Assembly (NCBI GenBank): GCA_961205875.1
Contig: OY540814.1
Coordinates: 6,368,993-6,432,992, forward strand
DNA from: Sialis fuliginosa
Lineage: Eukaryota > Arthropoda > Insecta > Megaloptera > Sialidae
DNA: 64,000 nucleotides
Direction of reading: 5' to 3'
Part shown: piece after piece, positions 24,450 to 37,383 of the stretch
Position numbering within the stretch: the stretch's first letter is position 1
Layout: every line of letters begins with the position of its first letter
Made by a program: the position numbers and the translations under genes
Notes under the pieces: model-generated
What the model was told of the DNA's origin: nothing
Databases searched by the model: none
Seen by the model: the letters and a program-made list of their open reading frames with translations, nothing else

Positions 24450-25263
24450 ATTTACAAAAAAATAAAAACTTTGTACATCGATTTCGTATTTATTTAATAA
24501 CAACTTTAAATGTAATAATAATAGATAGTGTCTCATAACTTCATTGTTTATGTACTTACTGACTTTTAAGACTGGCTCGCTTGGTTTTTATTTTTTATAG
24601 GTTTTTTAATTTATCTAAAAAAATTAAATTTATGTAGATTTGTAGGGAATTTCATAAGAATTAAGTGGTATATTTTTTATTCGATTATCAAAAGCCCCGA
24701 CATTTCAGAAACACTGAAAATTCCTGTAAAGTCTTATCTTTAATACACGAGTAATTAGATGTTATAAAAATTATATCTAACTTAGGAGCTCAATATGAAG
24801 AAATGTTTTTTGGGAATAGTTTTAAGAATAAAAAAATTTTTTTGCCCAGATTTGGTGCAATTTGAAGTCTGGAGAAAAAATTTTATGGGTGTCAATATAG
24901 TGTTTTTTAAAAAAAAATAAGACATCTTAAAATAAATGTAACTTTAAAGGTTTTTAACCAAATTAAAAAATATATCTATAGATATTTGGAAACTATATAA
25001 AAATTAAATAAAATGACCTATATCCGAAGTATTTTGGTTGAAATCAAAATATTTGGCGGCAATTTCAATATCGACTTTTTTTACAAAAAAAATGTTTTGG
25101 TACTGCATTCGGTCAAAATTGAATACTCAGCTCTAAAACCGATCTCAAATTTCGCTCGATTACAAAACTTTAAGAAATCGTACTTCGACCGAAAAAAGGG
25201 GCAGGGGGAAATTTTTTTGTAATTTCAGAAAAAAAATCGGGAGCAAAAAATACGTGCACCCTG
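24450..25263. mobile_element. Half copy of the large foldback element
   Basis: It contains the central spacer and one arm of the palindrome at 60.0-61.75 kb (shared: CCCGACATTTCAGAAACACT region, TTTGGCGGCAATTTCAA, ACGTGCACCCTGTA end). The other arm is absent. It is clearly more diverged than the two arms at 60-61.7 kb are from each other, so it is older. Confidence 0.75.
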
Positions 25264-25439
25264 TATTTTTTTAAAACTTCTGTATACATATGTATGTATA
25301 TATCTATATATCTCGAAACTCGTTTTCCTTTTTTATCCTTTTTTCAAAATTTATATTCTAAAAGATTAAAATAAGCAACACCATTTTTAATTCATCAGAC
25401 TGTAAACAAAAAATAACATTGAAAAATATTGACTTTGGT

Positions 25440-25600
25440 TCTATACCCGTATATGTGTAATGTGGAAGAAGATCCGTGCTATTGACCGTTGTTGGTCGTC
25501 CGTGGGAGGTCGTAGGCAACCGAGGACCTGATTAAAACAAACACGGTTTAATTATCCTGATTTGCAAGATCCAGCTGCGCACGCCTGCGCATTTGCTGCA
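25440..25600. other. GC-richer island in intron 1, unidentified
   Basis: The segment has CGTTGTTGGTCGTCCGTGGG and AGCTGCGCACGCCTGCGCA. It stands out from its AT-rich setting, has no partner copy in this window and no clear open frame. It could be an enhancer, an unrecognised exon or a repeat fragment. Confidence 0.3.
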
Positions 25601-25779
25601 TCTAACACATCCACTAATTAAATTATACATATTATATGATTATTCATTTTACCATCTAATTTGACATGTTGTATAAATTTTGTTGATATCTAAATTTTGA
25701 TATGTTAATTTAAAATTAATTTTTGATACTTCTTGATATCTGATTTGGAAATTTGCAAAAGTGAGTCATACATGTTTTT

Positions 25780-25945
25780 TTTTGGTATTATATAAGCGCG
25801 TAATATTTTATATACTTTGAGCATTAAATATATAATATTTGAGCAATAACATTTTGAAGTCTGAGCATTATACTTAACATAAAGTGTGACATTGAAAATT
25901 TTTTTGGGCAATAACATTTTCCATTTTGCGCAATAATATTTGCGT
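25780..25945 (-). repeat. Repeat F, copy 1 (GCAATAACATTTT motif)
   Basis: GAGCAATAACATTTT, GGGCAATAACATTTTCC and GCGCAATAATATTTGCG recur at short intervals. Reverse-complement relatives (ATGTTATTGCTTAAA, ATGCTCAAA) occur at 52.57-52.69 and 59.61-59.70 kb. Confidence 0.5.
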
Positions 25946-27721
25946 TCATTATTATTGTACGAGTATAACTTAATTTACTTTAATTTTATAACTTTTACTT
26001 TTTAAAAATAAAATAAAATAATTGTATTATTTAATTTGCTTTCATTTTATAACTTTTAATTTTTATTTGGAGGTGGGAGGGGTGTTCAATTACCTGAAGA
26101 ATATGTCGTTCTTAACGAAAACTAACCCAAAACTAATCAATTCGATTTCGCCCCAATAGATTGCCCTAACTAAGAACAGTTAATTTGTATTTTATTATAA
26201 CTCAACTCTGTACGATTTATAAAATATTATATTATTATATTACTCATTTAGTAAAAATCTCACCAACCTAATACTCATATAGTCATTTTAAGGAACAATT
26301 TTTTTTTTTTTTTTAATTTAAACTACAATTTTAATGATAACAAAAAACGTTTACATATTTAAATGTTTTGAATTATCAATTTTCATTTTAAATCCAACTC
26401 ACAGGGGTTGAATTCAAGTCTTTTATCGGCCCTCAATTTATTTTTATGCTAAATCTCAGCTAAAAAATAACCGTTTTACTTCAGTTTAAATCATTGTGTA
26501 TTAATAAAAATGTATAAATTACCGATTACTTGTATGAATTTTTAATCAATTACTTTATTGGTGTATTTAGTTTTATTTACCAAAATTATTTTACTTGGTA
26601 TTAAAGTATAAAAGAGATTAAAAACTAAGATATTGATCAATTTTCAAATCATACGTGACATATTTACATCGATCATAAATTTTTATTCTTATTAACACAT
26701 ATTAAATCTCGTACCTAACTAATAATTATCTAGTAATTAATAAATACTTACATTAACTAGATATTTGTAGTTGACTTGGTAATTATTTTTGAATGGTATT
26801 TTGTTATGGCAAAGTTAGTATTGATACCGAAATGTTTAACATCCTATCATTTACGTGTAATTTATGCTACTGTATATAAAATACTTTTATGAAATTACTT
26901 TTAGTACTTCGGTCTATAATTTTAGACTCGTTAAAGTGTTATAATGATGGACGTATTATATAATATTGTTTTTGATCTCAACAAAAAACGAACAAGTGGG
27001 TACCTATTTTTTAGAAGTTTTTGTTACGAATATGTAGTTAACATTTTTCATGGTTAATTTTCAATATGTGTATTTTAATTAATATTAAATATTTATTAAA
27101 ATATACAGACACGTATTTAGGATTTTTCGCAGACGTTAATAAAATATTTAATCGCATAAAATACCACAAAATTTAACAGCTTAACTATAACGTTTGTTAC
27201 TCGCTATAAAAATTAATGCAATTTGGAAATAACATAATTTTTGATCTATCTAGAAATTCTAGAAATTATGACAGAATTTTTTTGTAAATGCATTTTAATT
27301 ATTTTCACCTTTACACGTGTTAGTTTTATTTTTATATAGAATAAAAATAGTTTAGATTTAAATGTTAATAAATAATAAAAAATGTCGTCTTTATTAGTTG
27401 ATATTACATAGCACAAATACACTTTTTCTTTTGAAGATAAGAATGCATCGTCTATAAATAAGTAATATATGCAAAACAAGAAAAAAATTGTCGAAAAAAA
27501 TTAAACAAACCTGTTATTTAACCTTGTGCACATTAATAATCTAGAGTAGAAGAGCGTTTCCTGGATAACTTATTTTTTATGTCAATAAATAAAACTACTA
27601 TATAATCTAAATAATATCAATAGTATTATATAATAATAAAGTAGTATCAATTTAAATATTTTTATACAAAATTATTGGTTAAAATTTTTATTTCGAATAT
27701 AAGTAAATCATAATATAATAT

Positions 27722-27722
27722 A

Positions 27723-27753
<31 letters not shown>

Positions 27754-27756
27754 ACA
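27722..27756 (+). repeat. (AAAT)n microsatellite
   Basis: About eight perfect AAAT units, just left of the inverted-repeat element at 27.78 kb. Confidence 0.9.
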
Positions 27757-27778
27757 TTTTATTCTTTTTCACTACATA

Positions 27779-28566
27779 TAATGTTTCGTAAACATACCGA
27801 TAAATTTTCAGTGGTTGTCGAGGACATTAAATTAAACGCTTTTTGTTTTAAAACCTATGTTCACAAATGAGCTATTTCAGTAGTAGAGCAAAAGAAAGGA
27901 CACCGTACAAAAACAATATGGTTAAAAAAATTGTAGCTTGGGGAAGTTCTAATGGGTGCAACCTATGAAAATCTCTGCTCCAAAGAGCACTTACACATTC
28001 TATGTTACTGTTTATTTTTATATTTAATCTCTTAGAAGATCAATTTTTAGAAAATTCTGCAAGGGATGAAAATTTATTAAAACAAACCAGAGAATAAAAA
28101 AAAAATTTTTTTAGATTTTTTTAAATTTTATAAGAAACTCCCGAACACAAAAACTAAAAAAAGTCACCAAAAGTTCTAAAAAAATTTCCTTGTATTCACT
28201 GACTAATTGGAAACATTTTTTATTCTTTGTGCATTTTTCTTAAAGTTGACCCTTAAGGAGATAAAATTAAATAAACAAATATTAACATAACATCATGTAT
28301 TAAACATAAAATGTTTGGATGCCCCCTGGAGCAGAAATTATAGATTTTCGTAAATTGCGCCCTTCACAACTTTTGATCAGCATACTTTGAATTACTATTT
28401 CCATAAAAAAATCAACTAAAAGGCCAAATTCATTGCTTTTGTATGGGGTCTTTTCATTGCTCTACTGCTAAAACGGCTCGTTTGAGATGGATTTATTAAT
28501 AAAAAGCGATTGTTTTAATGTCCTCGACAACTTCTGAAATTTTGTCGGTATATTTATGGAACATTC
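27779..28566. mobile_element. Inverted-repeat element, ~790 bp
   Basis: The ends are related over about 50 bases (AATGTTTCGTAAACATACCG; complement AATGTTCCATAAATATACCG; both then continue to GTTGTCGAGGACATTAAA). There is no transposase. TA borders are likely but not certain. Confidence 0.65.
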
Positions 28567-29276
28567 TGTATATACATTATACATAACAATTTATCAGTCA
28601 ATGAATATTTTTGATAAATAATTGATTATCGTCAATTTTGTCTATTTATCGATACCAAAGAACCTGATATTTTTTTTCCATGGATTACTATTTACATGAA
28701 TTTATTATTGCCAACAATTAAAATTATAAATTCTAAATATTTTTTGTATGTTTATGTATATTTAAAAAAATGTTTTTTTTATTATTAGGTAGGTACATTA
28801 TCCATTAATGAAAGTTTTTTTATGAGCATACATTTCTATATAATTGTTTTAATGTGTATGCGTTCTTTATTTTGACGGAACCATCATATGAAATACTGTC
28901 ACACAAAAATGTAAATTAATAAAATAAACAGTTGATGACAGATGGAACACAAATTCACATCATCAATCGTAAAAAAAATGTAAACATGGGACATAACTGT
29001 ATGAGCTCTTTCTTCGTACGATGACTTTTATAATGAGTGACAAGAAAATGATTCATTATTTATTTTTACATAGAATACATGCACATTATATGTATTTAAA
29101 TTTTATGGGAATGTGATATTTGTTTATTTAATGATACGTGTAATGGTTATAACGTAAACTAATAATAAGTAATAAGGAAATATTAAAATTGAAATAATAA
29201 GTCACATATTTACTTTAAAATAAATTAAGGTGTTTTACAATTGATATGAAAGAATGCCATAATATATGTAGATTTT

Positions 29277-29512
29277 TACATGCTGTTTTCAAATATGTCG
29301 ATCAAAATAAATCCGACCACCTGTTTAAAAGTTACGACGATTTTTCTTCAAAATTTTGAAAAAATTGTACTGAGAACTACGAGATTTTTTGTTAATTTTA
29401 GATTTCGTTAAGAGTATGTTTATTATATTATAGATTTTTATACGCCGATTTCAAATATGACGACCAAAATCAAATCCGACCACTCATTCATAACTGTAAT
29501 GTATGATAAAAC
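29277..29512 (+). repeat. Diverged tandem duplication, ~160 bp period
   Basis: TTTCAAATATGTCGATCAAA and TTTCAAATATGACGACCAAA are each followed by AATCCGACCAC. No element ends were found. Confidence 0.5.
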
Positions 29513-30735
29513 GTTCGCTTAAAAATGGAGTTTAAAAAAAATACAGGATGATTTACAACAAATGTAAAAAAATAATATTAAATTAAAGATATTATTTTAA
29601 GCAAAAAACTTTATAAGAATAAGTGTCCGCAAATTCTTCGTAAGGGAGCCACCGCCCTCCTTAATTTTTATTTAATTCTTATTTAATATCTGGAATGGCC
29701 CGGCTGCATTGTAAATCACTTTGTATAAAATATTAATTTTCACAAGGCAATAACATATTATTAAGCTAATAATTAAAATAAATTATTATCATGTATTATA
29801 CATAATTTCAGTCAAAACAAAAATGTTTATTAAAAATTATAGATAAAGTATTGTTCTATGTCCTTAAGCATCGCATTGGGTAATTAAATAAATAAAGTAC
29901 AAACGATCTAGGGATAATTACTTTTAATGAGTTTACAACATATAATTATTTTTATTTTGAAGAATTCTTTGACCTTTCTAAATTTGTACGAAAATTTAAT
30001 TAAATACGTAATTTTATGATAATCTATTAGTTCAGAAGCCAAAACAACTAAATCCACTTATTACATACAGTTATATGAGATACATTTAAATTGGCGAAGG
30101 TACGAAATAAAAAAAAAGTGAAATAGGTTTCTATTAATTACTTTACTATACTTATCAAGTAGGTACGTATGTATGTATTAATTTATCAATAAAATGTGGA
30201 CTTAGTTACATTGGTAACTGAGTTACTATTTTTAAGTTTTGACAACATGTGAAAGATTTATTAATAAAGTTTTTTTTGTATAAAAAAATTGTATAAATGA
30301 TATAATATTATGTATTATTCTGTTAAAAAACCATATACGTACTAAAAATATTTATTAGCAACATAAACATAACAAATTAACATAATAATATCTGAAAAAT
30401 GATAAGAATACAAAAAAAATATACAAAATTCTACATTGTAATGGAATACAGAGTCTTAACCAAAATTAATTAGCATTTTGTAAAATTTATTTGAGTAGTG
30501 GATATTCATATGTCTGCAGACACTGTTCTCATCGGTCGTTGAAGTCACTTTTTGCATACGTAAAATAACGTGGGGAATTTTGATGCGAATTGGAAGAATT
30601 GATCACAAATTTACAATGCGGTATTTTTTTACTGTTATTTTCTGCATTTGCATCGCTTTGTTTAACTATTTAAGCTATTTTAGATAATTTATTGCAACCA
30701 GAAACGTCTACATAAAGATCTATTTATATTCAATA

Positions 30736-31757
30736 CTAGCTGCTACCCGCGACTTCGCTCGCGTAAATTTTGTAACCCCCATCTTAATGATATTTTTTCC
30801 GCCGGATCGAGTGAAGCTAATTACAACCACTCATATGTAAGAGTGTGAAATATAAATTTTTTCTATATTTTAGTTTTCATTCATTATGCAAAATCGCAAA
30901 TATCTCGACTGCTATGCGAGATAGGTTTTTTCTTCTTCTATATACCCCATGTATAAATACCCGACCCCTGTGGTATTTTTCCCGCCGGATCTAATAAAAT
31001 TAATTACAACCCTTCATATGTAACAGGGGGTGAAATGTTTATTACTAAAAAAAAATTCCCATACAAATTTTTCAACCCTTTTGCAATCCCTTAAGGGTTG
31101 AATTTTCGGGATACGAAGTAGCCTATGTTCTTCCTCGGGATGCAAGATATCTTACTACCAAATTTCATCAAGATCGGTAAAGCGGTTTAGTCGTGAACAG
31201 GTAAAAAATAGACAGACTGAGATACACTTTCGCATTTATATTATAAGTCTTGACTTCTATGTAAGATAAGGGGTTGTTTTGTCCCGCTAATAACCCCTCT
31301 GCCGTAGTATTTTTCTCGCCAGATCGAATGTAACCAATTACAACCCTTCATATGTGACAGGGGGTGAAATATTAAATTTTTCTTATTTTTAGTTTTCTTC
31401 CATTATACAAAATCGTAAATATCTTGGTTCCTATACGAGATTGAGGGTTGTTTTCCCCGTAAAACCTCCATTCCCGTAGTATTTTTCCCGCCGGATCGAA
31501 TAAAACCAATTACAACCCTTCATATGTAACGGGGGGTAAAATATTAATTACTAAAAAAAATCAAAATTTTTCCACCCTCTTGCAATTTCTTAGGGGTTGC
31601 ATTTTCGAGATATGAAGTAGCCTATATCCGTCCTTGGGATGCAAGCTATCTTACTGCCAAATTTCATCAAGATCGGTTCAGCGGTTTAGCCGTGAAAAGG
31701 TAACAGACAGACAGAGAGACAGACAAACACACTTTCGCATTTATAATATTAGTATGG
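30736..31757 (-). mobile_element. Helitron-like non-autonomous tandem block
   Basis: Read on the minus strand, the right-hand terminus is CTAG, preceded by eight bases and a hairpin with a 5-bp stem (CGCGA/TCGCG at 30748-30763), the layout of Helitron 3' ends. Two units follow each other (about 30736-31247 and 31255-31757), each ending in ACTTTCGCATTTATA at its far side. A unit with CCGCCGGATCGA and CAACCCTTCATATGT recurs four times. No Rep/helicase gene is present. Confidence 0.55.
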
Positions 31758-32479
31758 ATTTATTAATATTATATACCTACCTATATTTTGTATTAAAATT
31801 GATGAACCTTTTTTAAATCAAATATAGTTGTAAATTGAATTAACTTTGTCACTTTTAGATGCACGATGTTCAGATCACAGAGACAGATATACAAATTCAT
31901 ACAACAATTAAACAAAATATCATTTAAAATTACGACAATGTTAATTATTAATTAAATAAAATCTTCTAATATTTATACAATTAATACAATAAAATACCTA
32001 TGTGGGTAAAAATATTGATATATCAATAACTTTAAGTTTTAAATTTTAATGTATTACCTATGTTATGCCGAATATTAGTCATTCGAATGCTGTGATTGTT
32101 TGTCTTCAATTTTTTTGACAAATTTATGTACGATAATTTTAATTATTTATTACTTTAGAGTTGTGCATATTTTTCATTCGTTATGTTCTTTATATTTCTT
32201 TTTTGTCATATTTTATTCTTCATATAAAACACATTTACTTCAAAATTTTAAATGACTGACATTTAAAAATAATCAATAAAATAAAATGTATCCATAGTTA
32301 CGACATTTGCAATTAATTTAGTAAATGCTTAAAGCGCATTATATGTAAACGTATTTTGTTTATTTTCTCCTCTTTAACATATCTTTTTCAAAAATCAGAC
32401 ACGGGTTCATGGTTGTCAATTAACCAAAGTATTTAAAAAAAATTAAAAAAATCTAAAATCGATTTTCGTTTTGATAGTT

Positions 32480-32770
32480 TTTTACATCAAAACTTTTTTT
32501 TTCCTTTTTTTTTCATTTTTTTTAAATCTGAAATTTGAACCTTACATTATATTGCCCAAGGAATATAAAAAAAATAATAAAAAAATTGTAACTTTTTTTT
32601 TGAAAAATTGGGGGCCCCTTGTCACTCCATTTATGAACTTTTTCAAAAAAGGCCCACTAGTTGTTATTTTTTACCCCCAAGGAATATATATACCAAATTT
32701 CAAGGTTCTCCGATGAGTGGAAATGGTCAAAAAAATGATTATCAGTGAGTGAGGACACTTCGTTATATAT
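32480..32770 (+). repeat. Old repeat fragment (ACCAAATTTCAAGGTTCTCC)
   Basis: The phrases GCCCAAGGAATATA, ACCAAATTTCAAGGTTCTCC and CAGTGAGTGAGGACA have the feel of a degenerate interspersed repeat. The 81-codon frame is low-complexity and not gene-like. Confidence 0.35.
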
Positions 32771-32827
32771 AGTAGATATTGTGTTTTCCATTATATTAAT
32801 TATTATAATTTGTTAAGGAAATTACTT

Positions 32828-32990
32828 AGGGAGCAGTCATTAATTACGTAAGAGTGATTTTCAAAATGTTCGACCCCCTCTCCTCCTTATAAAGGTTTAT
32901 GAGTTTAATGTGACTTTCTATCTTTACGTAAAGTTTAAAAAATGTATATACAGTAGTAATTACGTACATTGAAGTATTAGTATTATTTCC
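32828..32990. repeat. Degenerate repeat end (GGGAGCAGTCATTAATTACG)
   Basis: GGGAGCAGTCATTAATTACGTAAG with CGACCCCCTCTCC downstream resembles a common insect MITE terminus. The opposite end was not found. Confidence 0.35.
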
Positions 32991-33656
32991 TTATTTTACT
33001 ATATTTTTCACGTATTTCAACAATTTGAAAATTAAGTAGGAACCCATTTCCTTTCCTATTAAATAATACTAAGAACTATCTAAAATTTAACCATGGGCAA
33101 TAGAATATGATTTATTAATAAATGTAGGTATTAATAGACTGTACTTTTCTGGAATTAAATATTATTTTTTAATTTTGTGTTCTTCTTGTAATTTTCCAGT
33201 AAGTAATGGGTTCAATAAAGAATAATTAAATTAATAACGACACAAAGAAATCCAAATAACCCAAGATAACATCGTTACTCGATTATATGTATTTAGCTAC
33301 ATTATTTATAAATTTGTCATGTGCTATTACAATCTCATGTGTCTCATTTTAATTAAATAATAGATCCAGACATTGAGATTAAAAAACCCACACAAAGTAT
33401 CGTGAGTGTTGCATTAGATACATCTTATAAAAAGTCATATACAAAAACTGAATATTCAAATTGAAAGGACATTTCCATAACTGTATATTAACCAATTAAA
33501 ACACAATTTTTATAATTTGTTAAATAGATGTGACTTGAGCTTTTATTGAAGCCAAAAATCGTCAAGTAAAGTCCACTTATTAGCACTAATATATTTTATG
33601 ACTTGACACGAAAACTACTGAACCAATTTTGGTGGACTTTTTAGTGTTAGAAAGTC

Positions 33657-33966
33657 TTATGTCCGGTATTATAAAGGAGTGCAAGCTTTTAAGCATTTTC
33701 AAATGGGTTATTAATTCTGTGATAGTATCTATAGATTCAGTTTAGAGCAGTGATACTTCAACTTATTATAAGTTGGCGACTCTGACCGTACAAAATAATT
33801 TATATAATATCACCACTGTTTGAATACCGTTTGTGGTTACATACCACGCGTGCGCGAAACTTGTCAAACACTTTATGAAACTTCAAGGGAATTGTAAGAT
33901 AGGTTTGATACCACATTTGAAAGTGCTTGCAAATTTTGTTAGCTCGTTTATAATACCAAACATAGG
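33657..33966. mobile_element. MITE family D, copy 2
   Basis: Same ends and core as 19614-19929 but inverted (TAATATCACCACTGTTTGAA). Confidence 0.7.
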
Positions 33967-34339
33967 ACTAGAATTAGTTTAAGCTATATGATAGTTGATT
34001 TACGGTAGGTCTGTATTAAGGAAAATTTACAATTGATATTTTTAATAAAAAAATCTAAAACTGAAATATACAAATATGAATTAGTGCATCTCTTCTTTTT
34101 GAAGAGCATCGCTAAACAAGAAATGAACTGTCTAATATGTAATTAAATTAATTGATGTAAATAAACCAGAAATTTATATTAAATGATAAGATCAGGAACG
34201 TATTAAAATAAATACAAATGAGATTTTATAATAAAAATTTGTAAAAATGATAGTTGTGATGTAATGAACCTATCATCATTGATGTGGTGTCTACATGGTT
34301 GGTTAAACGGTATTCAGATATCCAGAATAACTGATAAAT

Positions 34340-34510
34340 CCTTAATATATATAAAGCTAAACGTCTCTCTGTCTGTCTGTCCGTTAGTGTGCTTATAACT
34401 CGAGAACTACTTATCCGATTTAGTACGTGTTTTTTTAATTCTTAGATGTGTTCTCCGACCAGGTTATAGGATATATTTTGTTACGTTAGGTAACATAAGG
34501 AATAAGCACT
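34340..34510 (+). repeat. Repeat tail with GTCTGTCTGTCCG run
   Basis: A CTCTCTGTCTGTCTGTCCGT run, then ACTCGAGAACTACTTATCCG, resembles widespread insect repeat tails. No boundaries. Confidence 0.4.
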
Positions 34511-34872
34511 GACGAAAATAGTAAATCAAGTCGGAAAAAAGTTTGCCGCCAGTGTGCTCTTTTGCAATACGCTGCCTAAATCGTTAAATATTGAACAAAA
34601 TAATGCAATAAAGAATTGTGTAGAATCAAAAGATCTAAATTAAAGTATGCAATATCATATAAGTATATCTAACTTTTATATTTAAACAACAATGACTGCT
34701 TTTATGTTACAAAGAAAAATACAAATTTTTAGGTTCTGTTTACGTGGACCTGCAATCGAAATAAATGATTTCATCTTCATAAGTACTTAATGTAGATATA
34801 ATTTGCCCTTAACAGCATTCAATTTGGTCTTTTAGTTTAGGAAATAATTTTAAAAAGTTATATATGGTAAAA

Positions 34873-35040
34873 TACACTCACGGAAAAAATTAAAGGACCA
34901 CCTAAATTTTTCGAAAAAATTGCTCATTTTCAAAGTAGTGCCATAGGTCAAATAAAATTAGTTCACGCGAGATAATGGAATTAGATCGTAAAGACGCAGT
35001 TTTAATTCAGTACCCAAGAATCACTGCCCAATTTAAAAAA
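34873..35040 (+). mobile_element. Possible single Tc1/mariner-like terminus
   Basis: CACTCACGGAAAAAATTAAA followed by GGACCACC resembles termini of Tc1-like elements. No matching end was seen within a few kilobases. Confidence 0.3.
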
Positions 35041-35495
35041 TCTCACAATTAAAGATATTGTGAATAGCAGACATGTATTGTGAATAATAATTTTAAACGA
35101 AATAAAGAATAATAGAATGAGTTATAACTAACAGTTTTCATGTATGCTGTTATCATACATTATTATGTATAGTATTATAATATCTTGTTGTTATTGTTTG
35201 ACGGTCGACGCGTCATTAATATAACGGGTTTGGCTTATTGATGTATATATGACATTTGATTATTTTTTATGACACTAATAATTCAGATTCTGTATAAATA
35301 TTTTTATTCTTGACATGAATGAGTCACAAAAACTAGAATTGTATTTTGTCTTGAACTTAACGCGCCTATTTATTTGGCTGTATTTTTAGGTAGGTAAATT
35401 TTTTGTATTGTATTTTTTCAATGAAAGTGGATTAAAATTCTCTAATGTGGGGTTGTAATTTTATTTAATGATATATTTTATAATAAAGTGGAAAT

Positions 35496-35534
35496 TTATA
35501 CAGGGAAAGATAATATATTTCCCTGTATAATAGG
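35496..35534. repeat. Short perfect palindrome
   Basis: TATACAGGGAAA and TTTCCCTGTATA face each other across a 10-base loop. It could be a minimal remnant of a CAGGG-ended element. Confidence 0.55.
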
Positions 35535-36124
35535 CGAGCGGATTATCCAGCCTAGCTCGCTTAGAAATGACAGTAACCGACCAAGCGACGTTCTAGTGGC
35601 TAAAAATGATTTTATTAAAATATTTTTCTGAGAAAAAACATCTATATAGGTACATGATATTTTTTTATGCGGTCCTTCAATAGGTACACACATTTTTTTG
35701 TTTAATAAATCTAAATCTGTATTAAAAAATCTGAAAAAATGATGTAAGCTTTATTGGATTAAAGTGAACATTTTTTGTCTCATAAACTTTTTTTAAAATC
35801 AATAGTTTTGAAGATAAAAAATATTTTAACTTTAAAAATAGCGAAAAATTTGTATATTTGTGATTTTTTTTCTCGGAAACTAATTGTTCAATCAGAATAA
35901 ATCAAAAACAAAAAGAATCAACCAACTTTAAACTATAACTAGATTTTTTTCATTTTGATTATTACTGTAATTAAATGCAAAAACTTCATTAGAACCGAAC
36001 TCACTCTTTGCGCCGTAAATCGATACCATGGCTGGCTACAATTTTCGTTTAATAATTGAAATATTTAAATACTGGGATGAAAGGTTCAATAAAAATACAA
36101 ATTAAGAATAATTTAATTGTACAT

Positions 36125-36314
36125 TTGTTTGTCACAATTATTTTCTTTATTATTACACTTATCAGAACATCTACAAAAATATTTTTGTTTTTGTTGCGGA
36201 AAATTTCCTTGTACAGCTAAAACATGCTCTTGTTTGGATTTAGATTTAAAATGTTGTTCAGTTTGTAGATGTTCTGATAAGTGTAAAAATAAAGAAAACA
36301 ATTGTGACAAATAA
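36125..36314 (+). mobile_element. Partial palindrome encoding a Cys-rich (CXC-like) tail
   Basis: Inverted arms of about 50 bases (36125-36174, 36265-36314) flank a loop. The frame 36186-36314 reads CFCCGKFPCTAKTCSC, then six residues, then CCSVCRCSDKCKN, ending CDK and TAA. The spacing (C-x4-C-x4-C-x-C-x6-C-x3-C-x-C-x3-C) closely follows the tesmin/TSO1 CXC zinc-binding pattern. The opposite strand also encodes CRCSDKCNNKENNCDK because of the palindrome. It may be the end of a decayed transposon-borne or host gene. No start or upstream exon is supported. Confidence 0.4.
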
Positions 36315-36534
36315 ATGTGCAATAAAAATATTCTAAAGTGTTTTTATTGAAAAGAAATTAACGTTTATTAGTCCAAATTCAAATGTATAATTGGAATTAA
36401 TTTTGTTTTCTAAAAAAATTTCTTTAGTCCTAGACAGTTTTTCAAAGAACATTGATACGATGAGTAATAAGCTAGTTTGTCATTATTATTAAAGGGCATC
36501 ACTTTACAAGTTTATTAAAAATTTCAAGTTTACG

Positions 36535-36615
36535 AGTTATTTTGCTTGAATTAAAAGGACGGATGGACGGACGACAAACTGTGATTAATAGGGTTTCTTC
36601 GGAACCTAAAAAAAA
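36535..36615 (-). repeat. Fragment of a TTCCGAAGAAACCCT repeat
   Basis: On the minus strand it reads AGGTTCCGAAGAAACCCTAT and ends in GTCCGTCCATCCGTCC, like the start of the repeat at 42.64 kb. Confidence 0.5.
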
Positions 36616-37383
36616 TTTATGAATAAAATGGTTTGCTTGCTTATTGTACAATAATTATTGTACAGTGTATTCCAAGTTGATTAAGACAAAGGAAATTTAA
36701 CGATGATGATTGGTGCATTTTCAAATTCTGCCACAAAATTTAATAAAATAGTAATCAGTATTTTGTTTTCAAATTTATATCTGTCAAAAAATATTATTAT
36801 AATTTTATCTAGGATGCTTAAATTAATGAAATTAAAGTTGAGAACAAAATACTGTTGATTAATTTAAAATGTATCAGTTAGTTTCGAGGCGGCATATCAA
36901 AAATGTACCAATCACACTTCGTTAAATTTGACCAAAGGTTACTACAACACTTCTAATTGTCCCCATGTTAAATTTCCTAAGGAGATAACCGACTCTTGTT
37001 ATAAATGATTATTTTAGTATAAAATATGCACGTATTGAAATAATAAAATTTTTAAACTACATTTAGATTTGAACTATGTTATTTAATAGTTAGGTCAGTG
37101 GTATTTCTAGTTTTAAATACATAGATACAAATAGTTTTATTTTTAGAACATAAGAGAGGGGACAGAATTTCTGTCTAATAAAAAAATTGATAAATCGGTG
37201 TTTTAAAATAATACTAATTTAATTAATTGATGCTATTACTTTCAATCGAATCTAATATTTTCGTTTTAAAAAAATAATATTTAAGAATTTACTTAAGTTG
37301 TTTAAAAGCTAAAACAGTTGATTTGCAACAAAATTATAAAAATCATAAATGCAATTTGTTAATACATAATTAAATAAATAATC

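Noticed and set aside
30736-31757. tRNA-derived SINE interpretation
   Set aside because: No A/B boxes. The CTAG terminus and adjacent hairpin fit a Helitron-like origin better.
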